Numbered from the stretch's first letter, positions 8,707 to 18,561 are shown. The stretch is DNA of 64,000 bases from Spirosoma sp. KCTC 42546 (GCF_006965485.1 NZ_CP041360.1:2294001-2358000); one strand, 5' to 3'. Notes: generated by a model from the letters alone, not told the origin. Translations and numbers: made by a program.

Positions 8707-8735
8707 TTTGTGTGACCCCGATGGGGTCACACAAA
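8707..8735. repeat. 13-bp perfect palindromic hairpin
   Basis: TTTGTGTGACCCC (8707-8719) and its exact complement (8723-8735) surround a three-base loop. There is no T-run on either side, so it is not a typical intrinsic terminator. It lies between two minus-strand genes, 119 bases downstream of the vWA gene. It may be an mRNA 3'-end stabiliser, a dispersed palindrome or an operator. Confidence 0.7.
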
Positions 8736-8853
8736 GCCTTACTAAGTTTTGTCTGATTAGATACATTACAAACATAGCGAATTGTTCCTTTTTCGGTAAC
8801 CATCAGCTACTGCTGTATAACCTCTATACAAAGTCCAATCTTGCCCTCGAATG

Positions 8854-11601
8854 CTACGGCATTCTCTTCGCCTGTGCCTCCAGAATCAATTGCAGGTTTG
8901 CGTTCTCTTTGGTGATGTGCGTGTAGCTGCCTTTGCCGGTCTGGGCTAATTTTTTGAGATTCTGACCGTTCACTTCCTTCTGACCAAAGGTGAAAATTGT
9001 CAGATAAACATCCTGCGTACTGGCTTCGCTGACTAATTGAAACACCTCGTCACTCACTGGGAATTCGCCGTCGGTGGCCAGGATGATTCGGTTGTTGCCT
9101 GCCCGGATGTAATTCTTGTTGGCTACTTTGTAGGCTAAGCGAATACCGCCATTGCCATCCGTATCGCCGTCGGACTGGAGCTGGTCGATTATACGGGCAA
9201 TCTCGCTGGCGTTGCTGCCCGAGGTGGGCTTGAGGGCTACTTTCGCCTTGCCGGAATAGACGATAACCGAAAGCTGATCTTCGGGCCGGACAATGTTCAG
9301 TAGCGATTTGATGGATTTTTTTAAGAGGGGTAACTTATACGGCGAATCCATGGAGCCTGATACATCCAAGAGCAACACCATGTTGTTCGCGGCAAACCCG
9401 GCCAGCGAGTTAACCACGTTTGGTTGACCGGGCCGGTCGATATATACCGTATCGACTTTTGTTTGATTGACATACACCGTATCGTGCCGGATGACCGTCT
9501 TCCCCATCGTGGTGGTTGGGCTACTTATGGGAGTTACAGTGGTTGTATTTTGCGCAATTGGTTTCGTTTCGGCAATCGGCTCTTTTATTGGCGGGGTAAC
9601 TTTTTCGGTTACCAGTAGGGGAGTTGTTGAGGAAACAGACCGTTGGAAGGCCAGAACGTTTGGTTCATTGATGGTCTTCAGAACGCCCATAGTAGCCAAC
9701 TCGCTGAACTTATTGTACGGGTAGGCGACCTCGTTGTTGAAGAAATAGTAAAAGGTTTCGTACGCCTGGCTCGCTGATTTTCCGGCAACTTTCTGGGCCA
9801 TTTCGGCGAGCCGAAGTGAGTTCTCGGCAAGATCTTCATAAGGTGTGTACGGGCAAAGGCCATTGCTGCGTCCATACCGTTTTAAGCCCTTTAGATTCTG
9901 ATATTCGTCCGTAATCAGGGTTCGGGCTTCGGCTTGCAGGGCATCGGTAGGTGGTACCTGAGTAGCTTCGCCTTTCAGATACGCTCGAATGCCAAATAGA
10001 ATCTCTTTGTTCAGGTCGACAAGCTTCAGCATTGCTTTTCCCGATACGTTCCAGGGCGTGACTGGTTTCTTTACAGGATAACTCTCATGAATGCGCCGGA
10101 CGTCCTGGTAAAGTTGTTCCTTTTTTTTGTCGAAGATGTCGAAGAGATAAGCGTATCGATCCAGAATAGCGTCGGAGCGTTTCAGGTGATCCTGTTCGTA
10201 CTGTTTGGTACTGGTGTAGGTAATCAACTCAATACTTAATGCGTCCATTTCTTTCAGAATAGCCAGGAGCACATCGGCCTGCCCGTTGATAGACGCCCGA
10301 TACGGTTGAGGAATCTGGGGTGTATTGATAACCAGCAACTGATGCTCAGATAAGGGGACGTTGTAGTCCTCATGCGAATACGTCAGATTGCTTCGCCGTT
10401 TGGCGGAGCCCGGTTCCCGATAGTACGCTGCCGACGATTGGTAATTACGTACCAGCAACTGCATCTGATTCATCTGTCGCAATGACTCGTTGATAAAGTC
10501 CACATACGCATTTAAAGCGGCAAAGGTTGCTGCACTGGCTGGGGCTGTGGCCGGTTTTACCGTAAAGGCAATGGGTTTACTATCCCGGAATGGCTCCGTC
10601 TGACTGGTAGTTGGAGCGGGAGCACTGGGAACATCAAACGCAAAAACAGGAGCATACTTAGGGTAATCCAGTAGTTGCCTGGTGGCTGCACTGTATTTGA
10701 CGAAACTCTGATACCAGTTGAGCAGATCGTTGTTATACTGGTTGATGAATGACCGATAAAATTCGTTGTTATGCCGGGCCGTTTGCTGAGCGGCAAAGGT
10801 ATACTCATCGACACCCCGCTTCTTTACCGCCTGAATCGTTTGCAAACCGGCTTTGAACGACCCCACCATATCAGAAGCCGGATACTCAATAACGGACTTG
10901 CCTTTGCCAAACTCATTCAGCAGTTTTTCGTCGGCGACTATGCTTTGCTGGATGAACTTCACTGGCCAGTTTGACTTCCCATTCTCATTAAGGTAATAGG
11001 ATAAGGTATCGAGCAATCGTTGCTGGCTGAGTAGCACCTGCTCCATTTCTTTCTCGGTGTAGAGGTAGGCATCCGACGAGCGGTATGGTTGGTATCGGCG
11101 ATAGACCCGTTGGATCTGCTTATACAGCGTGTCTTTGTCGCGGCTAAACTGTGTTGTAAGGGCTTGAAGGTCGGTGATGAGCGTGTTTGCTTTCTTGAAA
11201 TTATCACGCTGATAATCTTTGAGTCGGTCATAGGTTTCTAAGGCTTTAGCCGTCTGGTCTATTTTGTTCACTAATTTCCAGAGCGACTGAGCGCCAGATT
11301 TTAGGCGTTGTTTCTCGGCATCCGTGAATGCATCGCCAGTGAGCGCTTTTTTATAATAGTAGTCCTCCAGCATCCCCGACGGCGACAATCGTAAGGGCAA
11401 TTGAGAATGCCCTCGGGCTTGATAGGCGCTCATATCAGTATAGTAAGCCTGTACGCGCTGGAATCGGTCACTCACTTCATCCACCGATTGATTCAGGAAG
11501 GCGACGTACTGGTTGAGTGCCTGCTGAGGTGTTTCGCGCAGTGCCTGACCAGATGCGAAATAGGCAAAGCAAATAAGAAATAAGCACAGGTAGGGATGCA
11601 T
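8854..11601 (-). CDS. Secreted von Willebrand factor A domain protein
   Basis: A 915-residue protein with a signal peptide (LCLFLICFAYFASGQA). Residues about 20-650 are mostly helical, with two related segments (N-terminal QALNQYVAFLNQSVDEVSDR and, near residue 365, LNAYVDFINESLRQMNQMQL), suggesting an internal duplication. A Pro/Thr-rich linker precedes a C-terminal vWA domain from about residue 738, with the MIDAS motif DVSGS (Asp 746), then TDGNGG and LATDGEF. vWA domains bind ligands through a metal ion; here it would be outside the inner membrane. It is the last gene of a three-gene operon with two exported or membrane proteins upstream. The biological role is unknown. Confidence 0.8.
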   Translation of the reverse strand: MHPYLCLFLICFAYFASGQALRETPQQALNQYVAFLNQSVDEVSDRFQRVQAYYTDMSAYQARGHSQLPLRLSPSGMLEDYYYKKALTGDAFTDAEKQRLKSGAQSLWKLVNKIDQTAKALETYDRLKDYQRDNFKKANTLITDLQALTTQFSRDKDTLYKQIQRVYRRYQPYRSSDAYLYTEKEMEQVLLSQQRLLDTLSYYLNENGKSNWPVKFIQQSIVADEKLLNEFGKGKSVIEYPASDMVGSFKAGLQTIQAVKKRGVDEYTFAAQQTARHNNEFYRSFINQYNNDLLNWYQSFVKYSAATRQLLDYPKYAPVFAFDVPSAPAPTTSQTEPFRDSKPIAFTVKPATAPASAATFAALNAYVDFINESLRQMNQMQLLVRNYQSSAAYYREPGSAKRRSNLTYSHEDYNVPLSEHQLLVINTPQIPQPYRASINGQADVLLAILKEMDALSIELITYTSTKQYEQDHLKRSDAILDRYAYLFDIFDKKKEQLYQDVRRIHESYPVKKPVTPWNVSGKAMLKLVDLNKEILFGIRAYLKGEATQVPPTDALQAEARTLITDEYQNLKGLKRYGRSNGLCPYTPYEDLAENSLRLAEMAQKVAGKSASQAYETFYYFFNNEVAYPYNKFSELATMGVLKTINEPNVLAFQRSVSSTTPLLVTEKVTPPIKEPIAETKPIAQNTTTVTPISSPTTTMGKTVIRHDTVYVNQTKVDTVYIDRPGQPNVVNSLAGFAANNMVLLLDVSGSMDSPYKLPLLKKSIKSLLNIVRPEDQLSVIVYSGKAKVALKPTSGSNASEIARIIDQLQSDGDTDGNGGIRLAYKVANKNYIRAGNNRIILATDGEFPVSDEVFQLVSEASTQDVYLTIFTFGQKEVNGQNLKKLAQTGKGSYTHITKENANLQLILEAQAKRMP

Positions 11602-11626
11602 AACTAGGGTGATTTTGCGCGATTAC

Positions 11627-12343
11627 TTAATGGAAATTCTCGGTAGCCGGGACGAGTCGAAGACGATACCGAAGCGTAAGTTTCTGTTGCACATCCGCAG
11701 GGATGACATACTCCTGATATTGCACTGGTGAAATCCAGCTCGACCAGTCTGTGGATTGAGTTGGCAACCGGGGTAAATCTAGTGGAAAGAGCAATGGTTT
11801 GTTGTGTAAAAACACCCGCATCTGCCACTTGTCGACATACATAGGTGCCGTAGCCCAGGGCAAAATAAGGAATTCACCTTCTTTCCGAACGGCTTCGGAG
11901 CGGGGGAAATTGCCGCTATTTTGGCCTCCGATATAGTCCATTGAAATCGCCGATGCAATGTCTGAGCCTGCCAATAGCGGTTTGGCTGCTTTTACTTCGA
12001 TCTCCAGAGCCGCCCATTTGCCTTCATAACTCAGTCGCTGAGGTTCCTGAGCTGTGTTCACGGCCCAATAAACAAGCCACCCTACAATGAGTATAGCGTC
12101 GGCAATCTGAAGATAACGTAAGGAGTGCAGTACCAAAAAACGACTGCTAAGATACCAAAGAATAGCTATACCAATACCGGCTAGCGCAAGACCACCCAGC
12201 ACGCCAAAGTAGCCATAGGCAATACGATCTTCTCCACCGCCACCTGCATCTTTAGTAAACCACCATACCATACCAAACCCCAGCCAAAAGAAGAGCGGTG
12301 CCAGACATAAACAGGCGATGCCTAACGTAAGTGTCCGTTCCAT
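11627..12343 (-). CDS. Membrane protein with periplasmic C-terminal domain
   Basis: A 238-residue protein from ATG 12343, five bases after the upstream stop. An in-frame start at 12403 would run back into the previous gene and add a polar leader. Three hydrophobic segments lie near residues 5-28 (LTLGIACLCLAPLFFWLGFG), 45-65 (YFGVLGGLALAGIGIAILWY) and 75-95 (YLQIADAILIVGWLVYW); a soluble beta-rich C-terminal half follows (AALEIEVKAAKPLLAGSD, WQMRVFLHNKPLLFPLDLP). I do not recognise a family. The gene is tightly packed between the DUF3828-like gene and the vWA gene, so it probably works with them at the envelope. Confidence 0.65.
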   Translation of the reverse strand: MERTLTLGIACLCLAPLFFWLGFGMVWWFTKDAGGGGEDRIAYGYFGVLGGLALAGIGIAILWYLSSRFLVLHSLRYLQIADAILIVGWLVYWAVNTAQEPQRLSYEGKWAALEIEVKAAKPLLAGSDIASAISMDYIGGQNSGNFPRSEAVRKEGEFLILPWATAPMYVDKWQMRVFLHNKPLLFPLDLPRLPTQSTDWSSWISPVQYQEYVIPADVQQKLTLRYRLRLVPATENFH

Positions 12344-12348
12344 GGGTG

Positions 12349-12915
12349 TTATTCGGCACTTAGGTTCAGGATTTCGTTGATCAGCCAGTGGTTGTTCTGG
12401 CATACCAAACGAAATTCATAGTCTTCAAGTAGGAAAAATTTTACAGAGGCTCGATTTTGATGAACCTTCACCGAATTGATTTTCAGTGCTTTCAGGGAGT
12501 TCAATTGCATATCTACATCCTGACTGAGCATAACCAGATCGTATTCAAATCCAGTAGGCGGGCCTTCATGTTGGGGGCTCAGTTGAAAACCCGCCTGCCG
12601 CTCTTTAAAATACGTTCGCCATTCATTCAGATAGGTGTCAGTTAGCTTATGACTGCTTTTCAGATACGCCAGGTACTGCTCTGTATTTTTCGTATTTACC
12701 GAATAATTTTTACCCGCTTGCTGATTCACCAGAATGATCTTACTGGTTGAACTAATATGGGCTTTATACCAGCCCAGGAAATCCAATACAGTGCGAGTTG
12801 CTTCTTCAGCATCGGTATGGTTGTTAACCGTATAGGATGGGTTCCTATTAGTTGCATTGAGTGGGCCAGCGGTCATAAGGACTAGCGCTGTCAAGATAAT
12901 TGTCGATTTGATCAT
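12349..12915 (-). CDS. Exported small domain protein, DUF3828-like
   Basis: A 188-residue protein. ATG 12915 gives MIKSTIILTALVLMTAGPLNA, a clean signal peptide; a second ATG at 12930 only adds five residues. The mature part has ATRTVLDFLGWYKAHI near its start, a Tyr-rich middle (TEQYLAYLKSSHKLTDTYLN) and a beta-rich end (VKFFLLEDYEFRLVCQNNHW), the layout of an NTF2-like DUF3828 domain. That assignment is moderate. It is the first gene of the operon that continues to the membrane protein five bases away and the vWA protein. Confidence 0.6.
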   Translation of the reverse strand: MIKSTIILTALVLMTAGPLNATNRNPSYTVNNHTDAEEATRTVLDFLGWYKAHISSTSKIILVNQQAGKNYSVNTKNTEQYLAYLKSSHKLTDTYLNEWRTYFKERQAGFQLSPQHEGPPTGFEYDLVMLSQDVDMQLNSLKALKINSVKVHQNRASVKFFLLEDYEFRLVCQNNHWLINEILNLSAE

Positions 12916-13362
12916 GGGTTTCGAAGACACGTGTCTGCCCTCTGCCGATAGAGCTAAGGAGTTTTAATACTCGAAGTTGCGGTTGAACCAACTGAGAATC
13001 TATTGGCAATGAATAACGGGTGGATTTAAGGCCATAACCTGTGGAGATGAAATGATAATCTGATACACCTGCCACGTAGATTATGTGGTTTACGCGTGAG
13101 CTAATCAGCCTGAATTGGTTGAGGTTGTATGCCTTTGCTTAGAAGAATTTCCGCTTAGTGCAGAGGCTAAAACACGTGAACTAATATACGAACAGAGAAA
13201 TGGTATTTAATCTTTATATATTATGATTATTTAGGATAATATATCTATATATATGGTATTTGTAAAATATAAAATTGAAATTTAACTTAATATCAAAATT
13301 TAATTTGTTTGAATGCTGGGGTGGCTATACTTTTAAGTGTAACATTTAAGCACTCATCAAAG
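12916..13362. other. AT-rich divergent promoter region upstream of susC
   Basis: About 450 bases between divergent transcription units, with no supported gene. From 13195 to 13308 the sequence is extremely AT-rich with runs of TA steps. TTAATTTG at 13300-13307 is one mismatch from the Bacteroidota -7 box and has a TTG at 13275-13277 upstream, so it is a weak candidate promoter for the susC operon, giving a leader of about 45 bases. Confidence 0.35.
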
Positions 13363-16300
13363 ATGGTTCGAAAACTACTATTTAACCTTTTATTAATGCT
13401 ATTGGGCGTAATGAGTTTCTCATATGCTCAGGATCGCGTTATTACAGGACGCGTCACCTCCAGCGATGACGGAGGTGCATTACCCGGAGCCAGTATATCG
13501 GTTAAGGGTACTACAAAAGGTACTACTGCTGATGCCAGTGGTAATTTTAGCCTGGCTGTATCAGGTAAGCCAACACTGGTTGTTTCGTCGATTGGCTTTG
13601 CGCGTCTGGAAGTTGAAGTGGGTAACCGAAGCACGATTACCATTCAATTGCAGAGCACGAATAGTGATCTGCAGGAAGTCATTGTTACGGGTTACGGTGG
13701 CGTTCTCAGCAAACGGGAAGTAACCGGAGCCGTTTCTAAAATTAAAGGCACCGATATTCAGAACGTTCCCGCTCAAAGTATTGACCGCGCTATGCAGGGA
13801 CGTATTTCGGGCGTACAAATTTCCTCTGCCAATGGTGCTCCCGGCGGTGCCATGCAGGTACGTATCCGGGGCGTAGGTTCCATTACGGCTGGTAACGAAC
13901 CACTTTACATTGTTGATGGCGTGCAGCTTAATACGCAGAATACCAACACATACGCCAGCTCAAATCCAATCAACTTCCTGAACCCAAATGACGTTGAGTC
14001 GATTGAGGTATTGAAGGATGCCGCGGCTGCGTCTATTTACGGGTCACAGGCGGCTAACGGGGTTGTCATCATCACCACGAAAAAAGGGAAAGCAGGCCGG
14101 ACTCAGGTAAAACTCAACTACTACCAGGGTGTTATTGAGCCAATCAAATTTTTTGATGTCCTTAACTCGCAGCAATGGGTAAATGTGCGTACCGAGGCTT
14201 TTGCGAATGCTAACCCAACTCAGTCAAGAACCTGGGCACTTCAGCAGGTTTTGGGTATTCTTCGTTATCCGGCGGCAACTATAGCGAGCCTGGGCGAAAA
14301 CCAGTTACAAGGTATTGTTGATACGCTGAAAACCTACGACTGGCAACGGGCGGCTATGCGCAGCGGGCGAGTACAGAATTACGAGGTCTCGCTCTCGGGT
14401 GGCAGTGAGAGGAATACCTTCCATTTTTCAACATCTTATAATACACAGGATGGTAACGTGGTTGGAATCAACTTCAAACGGTTTACAACGAGCTTACGGC
14501 TGGGTCAGAAACTGTCGGATAAACTACAATTTGAGCAGTCTATCAACCTGAGTACAACAACACAGGGCGGTCAGTATGCGTCGCCCAATGGGGGTGGGTT
14601 TCTGGGGTCAGCTGCGTTCGGAGGACCGGTAATGGTACCGACTAATGCGATTTATAACGCAGATGGAACGTACGCCAACACCCCTCTTACGGGCGGTGCT
14701 GTTGGGGTGGTTAGCCACAACTTTATTCTGTCGGCCGATTACGCTAAAATCACAGCAACCACGAATCAACTGGTGGGTAGTGCAGCGCTTGTCTATAAAA
14801 TAACACCCCAGTTAACGTTCCGGCCAACCGTCAACCTGGATTACCGGCTTATTAAAGGGAATTATTATGCCGATCCGCGTATTCAGGATGCGTTTAGTGT
14901 GCAGGGCCGCGACTCGTTCCAGAACGAAGAAAGCATCAACTTCCTCACAAACGGGGCCCTTTCCTATACCCACCAGTTTGGTGCACATTCAATCAATGCA
15001 CTGGCTGGACTTGAGTATCGGAGCGACACCCGGAATGGAACCAGCGGTTCGGCTTATGGATTTCCAACATCGGCCTTTCAGTACATCTCGGCTGCTGCTA
15101 ATTACCAGAGCATGTCAAGTTTCTGGACGGGCTACCACCGGGCTTCTGCCTTTGGTAAGATCGACTATAACTACAATAGCCGCTACTTCCTGTCGCTTAT
15201 CGGGCGCTATGATGGTTCGTCCCGTTTTGGTGCCAACAACCTGTTCGGTTTCTTCCCTTCTATTTCGGGTAGCTGGTTAGTGTCGGATGAGAGTTTCCTG
15301 AAAGGCAACCCCGTATTGACCGAATTGAAAGTTCGGGCCAGCTTCGGATCTACGGGTAACGACCAGATCGGAAACTTCGATTCAAGAGGTTTGTATAATG
15401 GTGGTGCTAACTATAATGGTGGTAGCGGTATTAACGTCACTACGCTGTCGAACCCCGATTTGAAATGGGAGCGGAATACGGAAATTGCCGCAGGGCTGGA
15501 ATATGGCATCTTTAATAACCGGATTCGTGGTCAGTTTGATGTATATGATCGGACTAGTAACGACCTGTTGTTGCAACGGCAAGTGCCTAACACCAGTGGT
15601 TATACAACGATTACATTCAACGCGGGGCAGGTGAAAAACCGGGGTTTTGAAGCCGAGATTACGGTCGATGTCCTGAAAACCTCGTCGCTACGCTGGGAAA
15701 GTAGCTTTAACTTCTCGGTGATCGACAATAAGGTTACCAAGTTATATGATGGTATTTCGCCACAAGCCAACGTCGATAGCCTTGTGCTGTTAACGGCACC
15801 GGTGCAGGCGGGTAATACGACCGTTACGCGTAACTTCATTGTTGGTAAGCCTGTGTATGCCAACTATGCCCCTGTTTATGCTGGGGTGAATCCTGCTACG
15901 GGTCGGGCCATGTGGTACGACCAGAATGGCAATATCGTGTATACCTACCAAACGCCACGTGATTCTAAATACCTGGGATCAGACTTTGCCAATATTTACG
16001 GCGGCTGGCGTAACCAGATTTCGTACAGAGGCTTTGACCTGACGGCGTTTTTTCAGTACGAATTCGGTCGTCGCGTCAACAACTCGCAAGGGCTTACACT
16101 GATCGATGACGGATCCCGTAACGTGAATACGCTGCTAGATACCTACAACAATCGCTGGACAACACCGGGCCAAATCACTGACGTTCCACGTCCCTATAAT
16201 GGAGGTGCCGAAGTACTTGGGTCGTCATACGTATCCAGTACAAGTCGGTCCATTGAAGATGCTTCGTATATCCGCTTAAAGCAAGTACAGTTGGCTTATA

Positions 16301-16491
16301 CCTTCCCGAAAGCACTGCTTACCCGTACCAAGTTGCTTCAGAACGTTCGCGTGTATGCGGTAGCAACGAACCTGCTTACCTGGACGAAATGGACAGGTTA
16401 CGATCCGGAATTCCTGAACTTCGGGTCGGGTAACACGGGTGCTATTCCCCAATCGAAGACCTATACGTTCGGTGTCGAGATCGGTTTATAA
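13363..16491 (+). CDS. SusC/RagA-type TonB-dependent outer-membrane transporter
   Basis: A 1042-residue protein from ATG 13363, whose signal peptide is LLFNLLLMLLGVMSFSYAQ; the frame also opens at a TTG at 13309, which is unlikely. Residues about 22-100 are a carboxypeptidase-regulatory-like domain (VITGRVTSSDDGGALPGAS) and the TonB plug follows (VPAQSIDRAMQGRISGVQIS, VRIRGVGSITAGNEPLYIVD, IEVLKDAAAASIYGSQAANG). The rest is a 22-stranded barrel ending in KTYTFGVEIGL. It imports a large ligand across the outer membrane with TonB energy and pairs with SusD 27 bases downstream. The S9 peptidase nearby suggests peptide rather than glycan, but no glycosidase or regulator is adjacent to settle it. 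Confidence 0.95.
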   Translation: MVRKLLFNLLLMLLGVMSFSYAQDRVITGRVTSSDDGGALPGASISVKGTTKGTTADASGNFSLAVSGKPTLVVSSIGFARLEVEVGNRSTITIQLQSTNSDLQEVIVTGYGGVLSKREVTGAVSKIKGTDIQNVPAQSIDRAMQGRISGVQISSANGAPGGAMQVRIRGVGSITAGNEPLYIVDGVQLNTQNTNTYASSNPINFLNPNDVESIEVLKDAAAASIYGSQAANGVVIITTKKGKAGRTQVKLNYYQGVIEPIKFFDVLNSQQWVNVRTEAFANANPTQSRTWALQQVLGILRYPAATIASLGENQLQGIVDTLKTYDWQRAAMRSGRVQNYEVSLSGGSERNTFHFSTSYNTQDGNVVGINFKRFTTSLRLGQKLSDKLQFEQSINLSTTTQGGQYASPNGGGFLGSAAFGGPVMVPTNAIYNADGTYANTPLTGGAVGVVSHNFILSADYAKITATTNQLVGSAALVYKITPQLTFRPTVNLDYRLIKGNYYADPRIQDAFSVQGRDSFQNEESINFLTNGALSYTHQFGAHSINALAGLEYRSDTRNGTSGSAYGFPTSAFQYISAAANYQSMSSFWTGYHRASAFGKIDYNYNSRYFLSLIGRYDGSSRFGANNLFGFFPSISGSWLVSDESFLKGNPVLTELKVRASFGSTGNDQIGNFDSRGLYNGGANYNGGSGINVTTLSNPDLKWERNTEIAAGLEYGIFNNRIRGQFDVYDRTSNDLLLQRQVPNTSGYTTITFNAGQVKNRGFEAEITVDVLKTSSLRWESSFNFSVIDNKVTKLYDGISPQANVDSLVLLTAPVQAGNTTVTRNFIVGKPVYANYAPVYAGVNPATGRAMWYDQNGNIVYTYQTPRDSKYLGSDFANIYGGWRNQISYRGFDLTAFFQYEFGRRVNNSQGLTLIDDGSRNVNTLLDTYNNRWTTPGQITDVPRPYNGGAEVLGSSYVSSTSRSIEDASYIRLKQVQLAYTFPKALLTRTKLLQNVRVYAVATNLLTWTKWTGYDPEFLNFGSGNTGAIPQSKTYTFGVEIGL

Positions 16492-16518
16492 TTCACTTCA
16501 TCCTTTGTCATTTAGTTT

Positions 16519-17967
16519 ATGAAAAAATATATGTTTAAGCGAGCGCTTGCCACGTCGGTCCTGACGTGTGGGCTCTTTGCCTGTAGTAGTTTGGTTGACG
16601 TAAAGCCAAAAACAGCCGTTGATTCATCAACAGCTCTTACCACCCAGGAGGCCGTTAATGCCGCCGTCAATGCCGTTTATGATGCCTTGCAACATACGGA
16701 TTTATATGGTCGGGATTTGATTGCCATCCCCGAAGTGCTTTCTGATAATGGGCGGGCAACCAACAACTCAAGCCGTCTGGTAGCAGAATATCAGAATCAG
16801 CCGGGTAATCACATGATCAACTGGACGCAGGATTATTATGGCATCAACCAGGCAAACCTCATACTGGCTGCGTTGCCTAAGGTGACGATGACAGATGCAC
16901 AACGCAATTCGTACCTGGGTCAGTGTTCGTTTCTCAGAGCGTTGATGTACTTCGATTTAGTGAAGTCCTATGCGTATATGCCAACGGCCATTATTCCAGA
17001 ATATAACCGGGGGGGCGTTCCACTCTCGCTGACGGGTGTGTTGACGTTGCAACAGGTAGATTATCCAAGTCGACCAAGCATTGATGAGGTGTATACCCAG
17101 ATCCTGGCCGATTTGACGGTAGCTATCGATAAACTGACAGGAACTGCTAATTCGAGAGGACCAGTTTATGCAACGAAGGGTGCGGCTCAGGCATTGTATT
17201 CCCGCGTAGCACTGTATGCCGGAAAATACCAGGAATCGGCCGACTTCGCAACCAGTGCGCTGGCGTCTGGTGTAGGCTCATTTCAGTCGAAAACCACCTA
17301 TGTTGCTGGCTGGCGCACCGCTGTAAATCCAGAGTCGATGTTCGAAATTAATTTTCAGACAAATGAGAACATTGGCGTAAACCTCTCGTTGCAAACAACC
17401 TTTACAACGTTGGTAACGCTTGGAAATACGGCACAAACCGGCGGTTTCGGTGATGTTGTTCCAACGGCAGCCCTACTGGCCGATCTGGAGTCGGAGAAAG
17501 ATGCGTCTGGCGCGGTGCTGGATATTCGTCGTCAATTGTATGAATTAGGAACGAAAGGGCGTGGTGCGCAGAACATCGAGACTACCAAATTTCTGGGTAA
17601 AAATGGGACTATCAACCTCGATAACGTTCCGGTTATCCGGATTTCGGAGATGTACCTGAACCGCGCCGAATCCTACTATCGCTTAGGAAGAGAAGCCGAT
17701 GCAATCAAGGATTTGAATACCATCCGGACTCGGTCGGGGCTGCCCGAAAAAACGGGTTTGACAGGAGCCGCATTGCTGGATGAAATTATCAAGCAGCGTC
17801 GTCTGGAGTTTGCGTTCGAAGGGCACCGTTTCTGGGATCTCAAACGCCTGGGCCGCGATATTGTTAAGACCACCAATCTGCCGTTTACAGATTACCGCGT
17901 TCTGGCCCGTATTCCGATCAGCGAGATCAACAATAACCGCAAACTGCAACAAAACTATAACTACTAA
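16519..17967 (+). CDS. SusD/RagB-family substrate-binding lipoprotein
   Basis: A 482-residue lipoprotein with a signal peptide and lipobox (VLTCGLFAC; Cys 22). The TPR-like SusD fold is evident: VDVKPKTAVDSSTALTTQEA at the N terminus, RNSYLGQCSFLRALMYFDLV in the middle, KGAAQALYSRVALYAGKYQE, and the C-terminal SusD signature ISEMYLNRAESYYRLGREAD followed by IIKQRRLEFAFEGHRFWDLK. It caps the SusC barrel on the cell surface and binds ligand. It sits 27 bases after susC and 10 bases before the next lipoprotein, so all three are one operon. Confidence 0.95.
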   Translation: MKKYMFKRALATSVLTCGLFACSSLVDVKPKTAVDSSTALTTQEAVNAAVNAVYDALQHTDLYGRDLIAIPEVLSDNGRATNNSSRLVAEYQNQPGNHMINWTQDYYGINQANLILAALPKVTMTDAQRNSYLGQCSFLRALMYFDLVKSYAYMPTAIIPEYNRGGVPLSLTGVLTLQQVDYPSRPSIDEVYTQILADLTVAIDKLTGTANSRGPVYATKGAAQALYSRVALYAGKYQESADFATSALASGVGSFQSKTTYVAGWRTAVNPESMFEINFQTNENIGVNLSLQTTFTTLVTLGNTAQTGGFGDVVPTAALLADLESEKDASGAVLDIRRQLYELGTKGRGAQNIETTKFLGKNGTINLDNVPVIRISEMYLNRAESYYRLGREADAIKDLNTIRTRSGLPEKTGLTGAALLDEIIKQRRLEFAFEGHRFWDLKRLGRDIVKTTNLPFTDYRVLARIPISEINNNRKLQQNYNY

Positions 17968-17977
17968 GCCAGTTACT

Positions 17978-18454
17978 ATGAAAAGACTATTGCGTTTCGT
18001 GCTGATAGGCGTTGTCTTACTCGCACAAACTTCCTGTTTCAAGGAAAACGACTTTATCTATAAAAAAACGGTTGTTGAATTTCAGGCGACGGTTGTTACG
18101 TCCCTCGCCGTTGGAAAAACGTACCCGCTCCTGGCAATCAAGAACGGGGCCGGTACGCAAACTACCCAGGTGAATCTGGTAGGTGCCCAGCGGAACAATG
18201 ATGAAGTCATCAAGTTCTCCGTCGATAAAGACAATACGACAGCCATAGAAGGGGTGCACTATAGCCTGAACGGAAATACGTTCACGATTCCGGCCAAATC
18301 CAGTTTCGGGAACTGCGCTGTCAATATATTAACGGGGGCTGCGCCAACGGGTACAATTAAAACGGTTGACCTGGTTTTGACACTGGAAGGAAACGGTTCG
18401 GACATCACCCCGAATGAAAATTACAAAAAGGTAGGTTATCGAATTTCGTTTTAA
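17978..18454 (+). CDS. Small SusCD-associated surface lipoprotein
   Basis: A 158-residue lipoprotein from ATG 17978 (MKRLLRFVLIGVVLLAQTSC, lipid-modified Cys 20). A longer reading from 17780 would lie inside the susD gene and is rejected. The mature domain is beta-rich with Calx-beta/DUF4843-like patterns (VIKFSVDKDNTTAIEGVHYS, FTIPAKSSFGNCAVNIL, TVDLVLTLEGNGSDITPNEN). Such lipoproteins follow SusCD pairs and probably contribute to ligand capture on the surface. It is the last gene of the operon, as a strong terminator follows at 18460. Confidence 0.75.
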   Translation: MKRLLRFVLIGVVLLAQTSCFKENDFIYKKTVVEFQATVVTSLAVGKTYPLLAIKNGAGTQTTQVNLVGAQRNNDEVIKFSVDKDNTTAIEGVHYSLNGNTFTIPAKSSFGNCAVNILTGAAPTGTIKTVDLVLTLEGNGSDITPNENYKKVGYRISF

Positions 18455-18459
18455 GAGTC

Positions 18460-18495
18460 AAATGCCGCAGCCAGAACAGGTTGCGGCATTTTTTT
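18460..18495 (+). terminator. Intrinsic terminator of the SusCD operon
   Basis: A 10-bp perfect stem (AAATGCCGCA at 18460-18469 and its complement at 18482-18491) with a 12-base loop and a T-run. It separates the SusCD operon from the S9 peptidase gene, so the peptidase likely has its own promoter. Confidence 0.8.
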
Positions 18496-18561
18496 ATAAG
18501 CTATGTCATTTGTTTTCGATTTATCTTTATTACCCAATAACCTGAAACACTCGCTTACTTT

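Noticed and set aside
13309..13362. Earlier TTG start for susC
   Set aside because: A clean signal peptide begins at ATG 13363, and the extra 18 residues are unlike a leader.
17780..17977. Early start for the small lipoprotein downstream of susD
   Set aside because: It would be inside the susD gene in another frame; ATG 17978 gives a lipobox.
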